Assembly (NCBI RefSeq): GCF_045679555.1
Contig: NC_092091.1
Span: forward strand, 92,708,190 to 92,772,189
DNA: 64,000 nt
Source: Salvelinus alpinus
Taxonomy: Eukaryota > Chordata > Actinopteri > Salmoniformes > Salmonidae
Reading direction: 5' to 3'
This document shows, in pieces, positions 53,599-64,000 of this stretch (the stretch's first letter is position 1; the number at the start of each line of letters is the position of its first letter). Under the pieces are notes generated by a model. The model was given only the letters and a program-made list of their open reading frames with translations, had not been told where the DNA came from and did no database searches. A program made the position numbers and the translations under genes.

Positions 53599-55270
53599 TA
53601 ATTAACATTTATACTAAACACTTTTATTACCAGTATTATCTATGTTCCCAATAGCCCCTTTTGTCTCAGTTTTTCTCTCATGAGTGGCCTGGTAATAAAA
53701 GGTCAGTACCCCAATTCCTTTAAATCATTATTCTCCCAACAAATATAATTTCAGCATGTCTATTTTTAGATACAGTTCACAGGTCATCAGACACAGTTAT
53801 CCCTCACTATTCAGTCGATTAGGGTGGGTATGAGCTCCACACCCACTTGTGGTGATATTCTCTCCCATGCCTTAAAGCATTCTGACGTCACCTTTTATGA
53901 CAACTCCCTTATTCTACTGGTGATCTCTCAGATGAATTACAGATGATGTATTTATCAACATAACCCTCACAGAGACCCACACTCCAATAAACCCTTTGGA
54001 GTAACTTTCATCACTTTTTATATGCAGTATGAACAAAGCACATTTGTGTATTTACCCAAAGACCATAACCCCAGGGAACTGATAATTTTACCTATGAACC
54101 ATTGTTATATCAACATTTTTTTTTTAAATAAACCTATTTGAATATCTTAGTCAATTTAAGAGTACAACTCTTCATAATTTTCCCAGGGACATAATAGATT
54201 TTCAAAGTAATTATTCACTTTGAATAGAGTCTGGTGTTTCTTAATTATTTTATGATTAAATCCCACCTGTTCCAACAATTTCTAGTGAAGGTGATCAGTC
54301 TTTCACAGGAAATTCTTAGGATTCAGGGCATTTTGACACCATTAAAATGTTTCCACTCCCCTTTCTTTAGAAACAACTTAAATACATTTTTCAAAAAATG
54401 TTTCCATCCTTCTGCATACCCAATTTGAAACTGAATTGGAAAAAACCCTTCCAATAAATCTACTAATGCATATTCATTCCCAGTGTACTTACTAGTGAAC
54501 CATAGGCCAATAACACAAAGGGACTGGACTCACTTATCCAGAACTCCATGTTTTAGCCTTATCCAGATATTTTTATTTTTAAAGCGGCTGACTTTAACTA
54601 ACTACTTTCCACAGTAATGCAGTCTCCAATGACATTTTGACCAGAGAAGATTAAAACCCTTTTTATTTTTATTTTTTTCTGGAAAAGAAAGTGTACATAT
54701 CGTTAATATTCACAATGTTACCTTTTAATCAGCAAAACAATAGTATTACTTATACATAGATTTTATTCTATATGCGTCTTAACCGTTCCAGAGAATGGCG
54801 GTATAGAATGTCTAACAATTAAAATTCCATCGGTACTCTACTAGAAGTTAGGTAAAAACATGATCTAATACTTTTTTCATCACATATAAACTGTAATCTC
54901 TATGAACCACTCATTGATCAATCAGAGACTATACACCGCCAAGTGAAAATTCCATACCTACTAACCTCAAACCAATTAGTTGTTTGTTATTTTGACAAGG
55001 ATACAAACTCTTGTATAGCGGCATTTCCTGCTATTGCACTAAGTTCTAGTGTCACCTTACACTAATTTTCCCCATATACCCCATATCCAAAACAGGGAGC
55101 TATTTTCTTATTGGTTCTTAGATATTGTCAATAGTTCTGCTAATCACCCGCACGTTGCGAGGATGAGAGGAACCACATTTGTACTTCATCGTAATGTATT
55201 TTCTGATGATAGAATGTTGACATCAGAACGCCTGCAAATCGAGCATCACATTTTGGTCCCATGCGACTGT
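53599..55270. other. No recognisable gene
   Basis: 1.7 kb of AT-rich sequence with scattered short frames. I see no splice-bounded exon, terminal repeat or known motif. Same AT-rich character as 49.8-51.8 kb and 58.6-59.6 kb, from which it is separated only by TTAA elements. Confidence 0.35.
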
Positions 55271-56712
55271 TTAACCTGTTATGGCTGCAAGGGGCAGTAT
55301 TGAGTAGCCAGTTAAATCGTGCCCATTTCAAACGGCCTCGTACTCAATTCTTGCTCGTACAATATGCATATTATTTTTACTATTGGATAGAAAACACTCT
55401 CTAGTTTCTAAAACCGTTTGAATTATTTCTCTGAGTGAAACAGAACTCATTCTGCAGCACATTTCCTGACCAGGAAGTGGAATGTCAGAAATCGATGCTC
55501 TGTTCAACTTCCTGCCTATACATGGGCATGATACGTAAGAGTCTACGTACACTTCATACACCTTCCCCTGGTTGTCAAGAGGCGGTGAGAGAAGAAATTA
55601 CGTGTTTATCTTGGTCTGAGGTGGAATTAAAGCTCTTTGTATGACGTGACCGTCCATTTCCTGTTTCTGGAGCGCGCGAAAGGGGACATGGATTTGCCTT
55701 CTGTTTAGCTGTCGTTATGGACGACTAACATCTCCGGTTTAGATTTTATTTGATACATGTGACCATATCATCGTAAAGTATGTTTTTTCAATATAGTTTA
55801 ATCAGATTATTGAAATTTTTGCGGGAGTTTTGCCGTGTTCCGTTCTCTGACTTTGTTGACGTTGGAGAGATCCGTGCCACTTGGCAAGTGCCCATGCTAA
55901 ATCAAGAGGGAAATTTGCCGTTCCAGATCCAAACAACAACTGTTCTGGACAAAGGACACCTTGTCCAACATTCTGACGGAAGATCACCAAAAGTAAAAAA
56001 CATTTTATGATGCTATTTCTAATATCTGTCGTGCATGTGAACTGGTCGTCGGCGCCCAAGTTTTTCTGGCTATTGTGGCTACGCTAATATAACGCTATAT
56101 TGTGTTTTCGCTGTAAAACACTTGATAAATCGGAAATATTGGCTGGAATCACAAGATGCCTGTCTTTCAATTGCTGTACACTATGTATTTTTCAGAAATG
56201 TTTTATGATGAGTATTTAGTTATTTGGCGTTGGTGTCTGTAATTTTTCTGTCTGCTTTCGGTGCAATTTCTGACTGTAGCTGCAATGTAAACTATGATTT
56301 ATACCTGAAATATGCAAATTTTTCTAACAAAACATATGCTATACAATAAATATGTTATCAGACTGTCATCTGATGAAGTTGTTTCTTGGTTAGTGGCTAT
56401 TTATATCTTTATTTGGTCGAATTTGTGATAGCTACTGATGGAGTAAAAAACTGATGGAGTAAGAAAAGTGGTGTCTTTTGCTAACGTGGTTAGCTAATAG
56501 ATTTACATATTGTGTCTTCCCTGTAAAACATTTTAAAAATCGGACATGTTGGCTGGATTCACAAGATGTGTACCTTTCATATGCTGCATTGGACTTGTTA
56601 ATGTGTGAAAGTTAAATATTTTAAAAAAATATCTTTTGAATTTCGCGCCCTGCACTTGAGCTGGATGTTGTCATAAGTGTACCGACGTCGGGCTGCAGCC
56701 AAAACAGGTTAA
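55271..56712 (+). mobile_element. TTAA-flanked non-coding element T9 with 15-bp TIR
   Basis: TTAA at 55271-55274 and 56709-56712. TIR CCTGTTATGGCTGCA at the left and, reversed, CCTGTTTTGGCTGCA at the right: 14 of 15 match. Landmark at about 55345. This copy shows the cleanest termini of the CCTGTT subfamily. Confidence 0.85.
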
Positions 56713-57165
56713 TTCCTGATTCACGGTTTTAGTGAAACAAACCTCAGTATTTTTTACACCCCTCTCTGTCCTTCAGGCTATTTTTAGACTGCAGTCTCTG
56801 TGGGTACAGAGCAACTGATCTCTTGCTGTTTTCCTACAATTTACACTGCTTCGTGATATCTTCAATATGAGTTCTAGACTTATGTTATGGTGTTTCTTGT
56901 GTATTTTTGTCATTCTAAACAGCCTAGATTTATTTTAACCTCATAGTATAATTTCAGTTTATTTTAAACGTTCTTTCCTTTTATATACTATTCGTGCCTC
57001 AGTTTAATACCCCTTTAACACCTATTTTATTTTTACAATGCTCTTTTAACACATTATCACGTCAATTTTTATCGTTATTTATAACTTATTTTGCCCAATA
57101 TTTTTCGATTTTGTTCCTCTTCCCTGTGAGAGTTAAATGCACTCTCCTTCTCAAATTACACTCAG
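56713..57165. other. No recognisable feature
   Basis: About 450 bp of AT-rich sequence between T9 and T10. Confidence 0.4.
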
Positions 57166-58590
57166 TTAACTTCTCACGAGTCACCAACCCTGATCCGGTA
57201 GCACCCCCCCACTGAGTAGCATAGCTAGCATAGCGTCACAAGTAACTTGTAGCATCTAAATATCATTAAATCACAAGTCCAAGACACCAGATGAAAGATA
57301 CAGGTCTTGTGAATAAAGCCACCATTTCAGATTTTTAAAATGTTTTACAGGGAAGACACAATATGTAAATCTATTAGCTAACCACGTTAGCAAACGACAC
57401 GATATTTTTACTCCCAACAACCTTTTCCTGCGTCAGTAGCTATCACTAATTCGACGAAATAAAAATATATATAGCCACTAACCAAGAAACAACTTCGTAA
57501 GATGACAGTCTGATAACATATTTATGGAATTGCATAGTTTTTTTTTTTTTATGTGCATTTTTCAGGTATAAATCACAGTTCTACATTGCAGCTGCAATCT
57601 GAAAAGGTGCCGACCAAGCCAGAACAATTACAGAGACCAACGTCATATAACGAATTACTCATTTTAAAACATTTCAGAAAAATACACAGCGTACAGATAT
57701 TGAAAGCCCAACATCTGGTGAATCCAAACAATATTTCAGATTTATGAAATGTTTTATAACGAAAACAAAATGTAGCGCTAAATTAGCATAGCTATACCAG
57801 GCAGATTCGGCTGGGCGCCCACGGCAAGTTCACATGCAAAACAGATATGATATAACATCGTAAATTGGGTCTTACTATGGCTGATCTTTCATCAGAATGT
57901 TGATCAAAGTGTCCTTTGTCAAGATGAGTCGTTGGTTCAGTTCAGAATTGTTCCTTGCCCACTCCATTTAGCACAGGTACCGGTCGAGTGGCACAGATCT
58001 CAAACGTAAAGACAACGGAACACCACAAAACTCCCGAAAAAATTCAAATAATCTGATTAAACTATATTGAAAAAACATACATTACGATGATATGGTCACA
58101 TGTATCAAACAAAATTCGACACGGAGATAGTTTGCATACATAACGCCAGCAAAACAGTACACAAACGCAGCTAAAATTCGAGCCATTCACCAAAACGGAA
58201 GTTGTCGGTCACGCCAAAGAAATGGGTCCTATTTCACGTCAGTCCCAGATAAACAAAGAATTTCTCCTCTGACGTCCTCTTGACAACCAGAGGAAGGCGA
58301 ATGAATTGTGTTTCTGGTCATAGGGGGCACGACCATATATAGGCAGAGCTTTGAAGCCAGCATAACACATCTTGATTTTATGTTCTTGGTCATGGAAAGT
58401 GCTGTGGAATGACTTCTGTATCACTCAGAGACAAAATTGAAACCGTTTTAGAAACTAGGGATTGTTTTCTTTCCAATGGTATTATTTATATGCATATAGT
58501 AAGAGCAATAATTGAATAAGAGGCAGTTTAATCTGTAGAGCAAATTATGCTAATGGGGAAATAGCACCCCCTGTATTCTCAAGAAGTTAA
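57166..58590 (-). mobile_element. TTAA-flanked non-coding element T10
   Basis: TTAA at 57166-57169 and 58587-58590; ends CTTCTCACGAG and CTCAAGAAG. Minus orientation. Shorter than T8 (1.42 versus 1.83 kb) because the middle module is missing. Confidence 0.78.
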
Positions 58591-59667
58591 CTGTCAGAGA
58601 GGCTTGCGCATTCCTCTTCCTACCAGCAGTTGGTCACAGACACACACACACACTATTTTCCTAATCTGCTCATTCATTTATTCACGCATACCCTTCGTTT
58701 TTACCTAAAAACGACCCAGAGTTATTCCTACTAATTTAATCCACTTCCTCAACATAAACCGGAATTATACTTATGGGATTTTTACGATATGACGAGACTA
58801 CTACCTAATCGGGCCAGCCTGTCTTCATATCCTATTCACCCACCCAATACTGATCTCTATTCCATATTAGAGCAATATCGTGGCGTGACCTACCGATTTA
58901 CAAACCCCCCGTTTAGCTAGACGGAGCGTTTCTTATTTGTAGGATTTCTTTTGCAGTTGAACGCCGCACAATCAGGCCAGCGTTCTTCCTGCGTTCTAAA
59001 TATTCACCCACAGACCCTCCTGCCGTGAATATCCCACCCAAGCAGACCCCTTTAAAAATGTTCCTTTTTAAAGGGCGGTATCGTGGCTTCCTAACTACTT
59101 ATTTATGCAGTTTTCTATTATTTTTAGAGCCGTTATTCATAAGTAACCTGTCCAAGCATTCCTTCTACTAATTTTATTGAAGAGGTATCACAGGATTTTC
59201 TACCTACATTATCTGTTTTGACCGTATGGGCTGTCCCACATTATAGCCAGCCATCTCAGCCAGATGGCGCAAACAACCGCATCATTTAAGCTACACATTC
59301 GAACGGTCCGATCAGAACGAGCGCATGCCCGTTCACAGCGCCTATTCACTCAGTCTCTATACATGCGCATACATTTATATTTAATACAATTCCCCAAATC
59401 ACACATACATGCACATTCATTGAATTAAAAAGTTCTTTAGTATTTACTGGTTTCTTTTTAGGAAATTTGAAAGAGAGACTTACGTGGCGCCCCTCTCGCT
59501 GAGACAGGATCTCTGAAGCAATCCATACAAACATTTCAACTATGTAAGAACAGGCTTACCTTTTTATAGTTGTGGCCATATTGTTTGCAAGATTGTCCAA
59601 AGAAACTATCACCAGCCCTGAACGCCATTCCGCAGTCCCTGTCCCTCCTGGCAAGCTCGCCAAGTTA
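58591..59667 (-). other. Possible ERV leader, no genes
   Basis: If 59668-60266 is a minus-strand LTR, this is the region just downstream of it in the viral sense. It starts with GGCGAGCTTGCCAGGAGGGA (minus strand), where a primer-binding site would lie, but I cannot match that to a tRNA. No gag frame. Confidence 0.35.
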
Positions 59668-60266
59668 TGTCGTGGACAATCGGTTCAAATATAACACTTA
59701 CAAGAACTTGTGAAATCAATTAGGCTTTTAATACAGAGTATATCAAAGCCGGAATGGTCCGCGGAACACACACCGCTTCCCAGCCCCGGCTCCAGCATTT
59801 ATACCCATATAGCATATGGGTCCAACCCATATGCAAATAAACATTATTCCCCTAATTTCTCTGCCACTATTATCTTTTTAGTTCAGGCTTCCTGCTTGTT
59901 CACGCCTACTAACGCCCATATCTGCTTTCAGTTAGATTATAATGGTGGTCAGACCCTTGCTTGTCCTAAAAAGAATATATGTCTATCTATCCTATAGGCC
60001 TACGTCTTTTTAGAAGCAGCTGACTATGGGTCCCTCTATCATTAGTGTGTCAGCAGACCATGTGTCTCTTCCTTTCATTAATGTGTCAATGTACTCTTTG
60101 TTTGGTTTGCCTTTATTGGAATCAGCAGACTCTGTGTTTCCCCTATCCTTAGTGTGTCCAATTGTCTTAGGCGCCTATGTGTCTCCCTGTCTTCCTGTGG
60201 TCTGTTTTTAATGATCAGCTGTCCTATACGTCTATGTGTTATATATGTGTCTCATTTACTCCTACA
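59668..60266 (-). mobile_element. Probable retroviral LTR
   Basis: On the minus strand it starts TGTAGGAGTAAATGAG and ends GTCCACGACA (TG...CA). It has a TATA box (GGGTATAAATGC, about 59806-59817) about 80 nt before an ATTAAA signal (59727-59732), the order expected of U3-R-U5. The right border coincides with the end of the inverted duplicate of 12.5 kb, consistent with insertion there. No second LTR was found to pair with. Confidence 0.5.
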
Positions 60267-60267
60267 C

Positions 60268-61240
60268 TTTTTATTTCCTGATTTGATTTATTTAGGTGAT
60301 GTTTTGCATTGCTACCAGGAGAGGGCGTTGTGACACAACAACCAGGTCTGGCTGAAGGACTCTAGACCAGTGGTTGCCAACCTGTGCTCCGTGGGGGTGG
60401 TGCAGCTGGTCTGCAATTATTTAGAGATTGTAGTATTTTATTATTCAATAATAATAACAGGAGTATCAATGGTATTATAAGCAATTTTACATTCCTTTTC
60501 ACAATGCAAATAGTTTATGATAATGATAGACTTTTACAGGACTTGTTACATTCACATGTATTGACAGAATTTAACCATCAATATATTTGATGTGGAAAAA
60601 TATCAGCGACTCTGTGAATGGTGAATGGTGGACCTCAAGAGCTTTTGATGGTGATTTGATGGTCTACAGAATGGGAAAGGTTGGGAACTGCTGAGATAGT
60701 CAGTCACATCTGTGTGTTAACATGATAGGATGGGAACTGCTGAGATAGACAGTCACATCTGTGTGGTAACATGATAGGTTGGGAACTGCTGAGCTAGACA
60801 GTCACATCTGTGTGTTAACATGATAGGATGGGAACTGCTGAGCTTGACAGTCACATCTGTGTGTTAACATGATAGGATGGGAACTGCTGAGCTTGACAGT
60901 CACATCTGTGTGTTAACATGATAGGATGGGAACCGCTGAGCTTGACAGTCACATCTGTGTGGTCACATGACAGGATGGGTAACCAATGAAATACAATGAT
61001 TCTGCAAACCCCAAACAGACTGATTAGAATGTATAGTAGATGACGTTACATTGAACTAATCACAGTAATCAGAGACCAACTCACATACACAGTTTAAACA
61101 AAGACACACACAGAATGTATTACATGTATTTGACAGGGATTTTGCACATCAATCAACATTTCTGTAAATGTGCCAGATTTAGCCAGCTAGCTAGTTTTCA
61201 AATGTAGTCCCTGGGCAGGTAGATAAACATTTTAATTAAA
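60268..61240. repeat. Inverted duplicate of 12.55-12.99 kb (copy 2)
   Basis: The reverse complement of this region matches 12550-12990 block by block (see copy 1). It differs mainly by a tandem array at 60.68-60.98 kb and unmatched sequence at about 60.37-60.68 kb. Located downstream of the minus-strand CARD exon, beyond the 60-bp array and T11. Confidence 0.8.
60683..60980. repeat. 49-bp tandem repeat, 6 copies
   Basis: GGGAACTGCTGAG recurs every 49 bp (60683, 60732, 60781, 60830, 60879, 60928). The unit includes GACAGTCACATCTGTGTG and TTAACATGATAGGAT. Non-coding. Confidence 0.92.
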
Positions 61241-61265
61241 CAAATAATTAAAAAAACATTTGGTA

Positions 61266-62126
61266 AAACATTGTGTATAGATGGGGCTGATTGTCCTTCA
61301 GACACTCTCAAGTCATTGGTAAAGGAGTGACAGGTTACACAGCTCCTTATAGGTCCTTCAGACACTCTCAAGTCATTGGTAAAGGAATGACAGGTTACAC
61401 AGCTCCTTATAGGTCCTTCAGAGACTCTCAAGTCATTGGTAAAGGAATGACAGGTTACACAGCTCCTTATATGTCCTTCAGCCACTCTCAAGTCATTGGT
61501 AAAGGAATGACAGGTTACACAGCTCCTTATAGGTCCTTCAGAGACTCTCAAGTCATTGGTAAAGGAGTGACAGGTTACACAGCTCCTTATATGTCCTTCA
61601 GCCACTCTCAAGTCATTGGTAAAGGAGTGACAGGTTACACAGCTCCTTATATGTCCTTCAGACACTCTCAAGTCATTGGTAAAGGAGTGACAGGTTACAC
61701 AGCTCCTTATATGTCCTTCAGACACTCTCAAGTCATTGGTAAAGGAGTGACAGGTTACACAGCTCCTTATATGTCCTTCAGACACTCTCAAGTCATTGGT
61801 AAAGGAGTGACAGGTTACACAGCTCCTTATATGTCCTTCAGACACTCTCAAGTCATTGGTAAAGGAGTGACAGGTTACACAGCTCCTTATAGGTCCTTCA
61901 GACACTCTCAAGTCATTGGTAAAGGAGTGACAGGTTACACAGCTCCTTATAGGTCCTTCAGACACTCTCAAGTCATTGGTAAAGGAGTGACAGGTTACAC
62001 AGCTCCTTATAGGTCCTTCAGACACTCTCAAGTCATTGGTAAAGGAGTGACAGGTTACACAGCTCCTTATATGTCCTTCAGACACTCTCAAGTCATTGGT
62101 AAAGGAGTGACAGGTTACACAGCTCC
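61266..62126. repeat. 60-bp minisatellite, about 14 copies
   Basis: Units GTCCTTCAGACACTCTCAAG + TCATTGGTAAAGGAGTGACA + GGTTACACAGCTCCTTATAG, very homogeneous (AGG/ATG, GAC/GAG/GCC variants). Long frames on both strands (279 and 297 codons) are due to the period. The last unit ends exactly at the TTAA of element T11 (CTCCTTAA). Confidence 0.96.
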
Positions 62127-63172
62127 TTAAAAAAATCTGTTACGGCTGGGGGTTCCGCTAGCGGAACGTTTCGACAACATCTGGTGAAATTGCGGAGCGA
62201 GAAACTCCAATTAAATTATTAGATATATTTAACTTTCATAAAATCACCGAAATAAAGCTTAACTTCTTTTTAATCCAGCCACCGTGTCAGATTTCAAAAA
62301 GGGTTACGGCGAAAGCAAACCATGCGATTATCGGATGACAGCACCCCATGATATAAAAACATGACAATCATATTTCAACCCGCCAGGCGCGACACAAAAC
62401 TCAGAAATAGCGATATAATTCATGCCTTACCTTTGAAGATCTTCTTCTGTTGGCACTAACCCTAACCCCATAAACATCACAAATGGTCCTTCTGTTGATA
62501 AATTCCATCGTTATATCCCCAAAATGTCCATTTATTTGGCGCGTTTGATTCAGAAAAACACCGGTTCCTACTCGCCCAACATGACTACAAATGATCTAAT
62601 AAGTTAACTGTAAACTTGGGCCTAACATTTCAAACAACTTTCCTAATCCAACTTTAGGTATTTTAAAACGTAAATAGTTGATCAAATTTAAGACGGAATA
62701 TACTGTGTTCAATAGCGGATAAAATGAAAGTGGAGCGAGCTCCTGGTCGTGCGCCCCAAACAAAACAGTCCACTTGGCTCGATACTCAGAAAGGAAAGGG
62801 CTACTTCTTCATTACTCAAAAGATAGACAATCAACCAATTTCTAAAGACTGTTGACATCTAGTGGAAGCCATAGGAACTGCAACCAGATGCCTCAGAAAT
62901 CTAGATTCCCATAGAAACCCAATTGAAAACACAGTGAACTCAAAAAGAAAATGTCCTGGATGGTTTGTCCTCGTGTTTTCGCCTGCCAAATAAGTTCTGT
63001 TAAACTCACAGACATAATTTTAAAAGTTTCAGAAACTTAAGTGTTTTCTATCCAAATATACCAATGATATGCATACCCTAGCTTCTGGGCCTGAGTAGCA
63101 GGCAGTTGACTTTGGGCATGCTTTTCTTTCAGACGTGAAAATACTGCCGCCATGTTTGTGACCCTGAATTAA
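62127..63172. mobile_element. TTAA-flanked element T11 at the CARD gene's stop
   Basis: TTAA at 62127-62130 and 63169-63172. The left subterminus has GGGGGTTCCGCTAGCGGAAC, the same palindrome as T1. The interior resembles T4. The right TTAA overlaps the stop codon of the minus-strand CARD exon. About 1.05 kb, non-coding. Confidence 0.7.
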
Positions 63173-63556
63173 AGCAACAGACAGCAAGAACATGTTGAAC
63201 CATCCTGCCTGCCTTTGACTGGTCTCCCCAGGGGTTGACTACAACTGTTGATCTGAGGCTGTGACCAAAGACAGGGGTCCAGCTCCCCAAGAAGATTGAT
63301 CATCCTGGAACTTGACTCATTTCCTTTTCTCAACACCATGTCGATGATGACTCGTGCCTTCTCTGCCCTCTCAGTTATCACCTTCACGGACTCCATTTCC
63401 TCCTGGTTGATGACTGTGTGTTGCAAGAGTCTGTCCAGCAGACCATCCAGGACAGGTCCTGATACTCGTTTCACAAACTCTGTCCGTACAGAACGCAGCT
63501 GCTGCTCTGCAGAACCAGTCTGCTCACAGCCAGACTTCCTGCCCCCAACACAGCAC
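63169..63556 (-). CDS. C-terminal CARD exon of a second gene (partial)
   Basis: Minus-strand exon starting after CTCTCTCAG at 63557 (frame entered by a split codon) and ending TAA at 63171-63169; about 129 codons. Early part TGSAEQQLRSVRTEFVKRVS, then the CARD: GPVLDGLLDRLLQHTVINQE, AEKARVIIDMVLRKGNESS and LLGELDPCLW, a death-fold pattern typical of fish CARD genes of the NLRC3-like, ASC-like or caspase-linked kind. The tail after LWSQ is low in identifiable signal. Upstream exons lie beyond 64000, so full architecture is unknown. Opposite in orientation to the other CARD gene and not closely similar to its CARD. Confidence 0.8.
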
Positions 63557-63774
63557 CTGAGAGAGTCAGGTTACAAAATAACTACATTTGTACATTACAT
63601 GTCAGTCATTTAGAAACAGACTTCTTTCAAAGTAACCTACAATAAAAGTCTAAACTGTATTATTGAATCTTAGCACTGAGAACACATTCTGTAACTATAA
63701 CGACTTGCATCAATGAACACATCACACCACTATGGTTTCATTCATATTCGGTTTCACAGAAAAAGAGGCTAGGG
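63557..63774 (-). other. Intron sequence of the minus-strand CARD gene
   Basis: Starts with the acceptor CTCTCTCAG (minus sense); no second exon visible before the 52-bp array. Confidence 0.5.
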
Positions 63775-64000
63775 CATTCAGAACCAGACTGATCTACATC
63801 AAGTCCTGGAGGAGATGTCATTGGGGCATTCAGAACCAGGCTGATCTACATCAAGTCCTGGAGGAGATGTCATTGGGTAATTCAGAACCAGACTAATCTA
63901 CATCAAGTCCTGGAGGAGATGTCATTGGGTCATTCAGAACCAGGCTAATCTACATCAAGTCCTGGAGGAGATGTCATTGGGTCATTCAGAACCAGGCTGA
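63775..64000. repeat. 52-bp tandem repeat reaching the window end
   Basis: CATTCAGAACCAG at 63775, 63827, about 63879 (variant), 63931 and 63983, followed by CATCAAGTCCTGGAGGAGAT. It continues past the right edge. Probably intronic in the minus-strand CARD gene. Confidence 0.92.

Noticed and set aside
59668-60266. Protein-coding frames around 59710-60211
   Set aside because: TG...CA ends, TATA box and ATTAAA order on the minus strand fit an LTR better than a gene.
61198-62130. Long frames on both strands (297 and 279 codons)
   Set aside because: Caused by the 60-bp minisatellite; no splice context or non-repeat domain.

Overview
This window is ray-finned fish DNA, very probably from a salmonid (Salmo, Oncorhynchus or Salvelinus). 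The evidence is tRNA-derived SINEs with salmonid-type heads, Tc1-like transposon remnants, a large family of TTAA-flanked non-coding elements, many expanded minisatellites, and a fish-type NLR immune receptor whose first coding exon starts with repeated MSLSGEREE units. The genus cannot be fixed from the sequence alone. Intron-split genes with GT-AG junctions and almost no long open frames rule out a bacterial reading.

Layout. 1-4.1 kb is a 36-bp minisatellite of more than 110 copies, ended by a SINE with target-site duplication. 4.6-14.9 kb is accessory DNA: several copies of one roughly 300-550 bp segment in both orientations, four further tandem arrays, Tc1 scraps, a probable solo LTR and a hairpin element. 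14.9-22.9 kb holds a well-preserved + strand NLR gene: a 13-copy coding repeat exon, then FISNA-NACHT, five LRR exons, a short exon and B30.2 (PRY-SPRY), about 1339 aa by my splicing. 22.9-27.85 kb is intron-like DNA with a 53-bp array and two back-to-back TTAA elements. 27.9-38.2 kb, same strand, carries FIIND (ZU5-UPA) exons and a C-terminal CARD exon whose splice phases fit from 29.5 kb to the end. Together they form an NLRP1-like order (FISNA-NACHT-LRR-B30.2 / FIIND-CARD), but a stop after B30.2 and another in a 48-bp repeat exon leave open whether this is one gene, two genes or a decaying fusion. The last FIIND-CARD intron (31.0-37.4 kb) contains a Tc1 element that is itself split by a 3.1-kb unclassified insertion.

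38.3-60.3 kb is almost all mobile DNA: TTAA elements (one foldback, one nested) inserted into a decayed minus-strand endogenous retrovirus, of which the end of integrase, a broken env and one probable LTR are visible. 60.3-61.2 kb is an inverted copy of sequence found at 12.5-13.0 kb, followed by a 60-bp minisatellite, one more TTAA element and, at 63.17-63.56 kb, the last coding exon of a second, minus-strand CARD gene that continues beyond the window.

Biological picture: a rapidly evolving NLR/CARD inflammasome-receptor cluster. The NACHT-LRR-B30.2 part would sense and oligomerise. The FIIND would self-cleave at a conserved Phe-Ser and hold the UPA-CARD fragment, which on release would recruit caspase. 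Local duplication, inversion and transposon load have shaped the cluster. All exon joins are predictions from splice signals and reading phase, with no transcript data.
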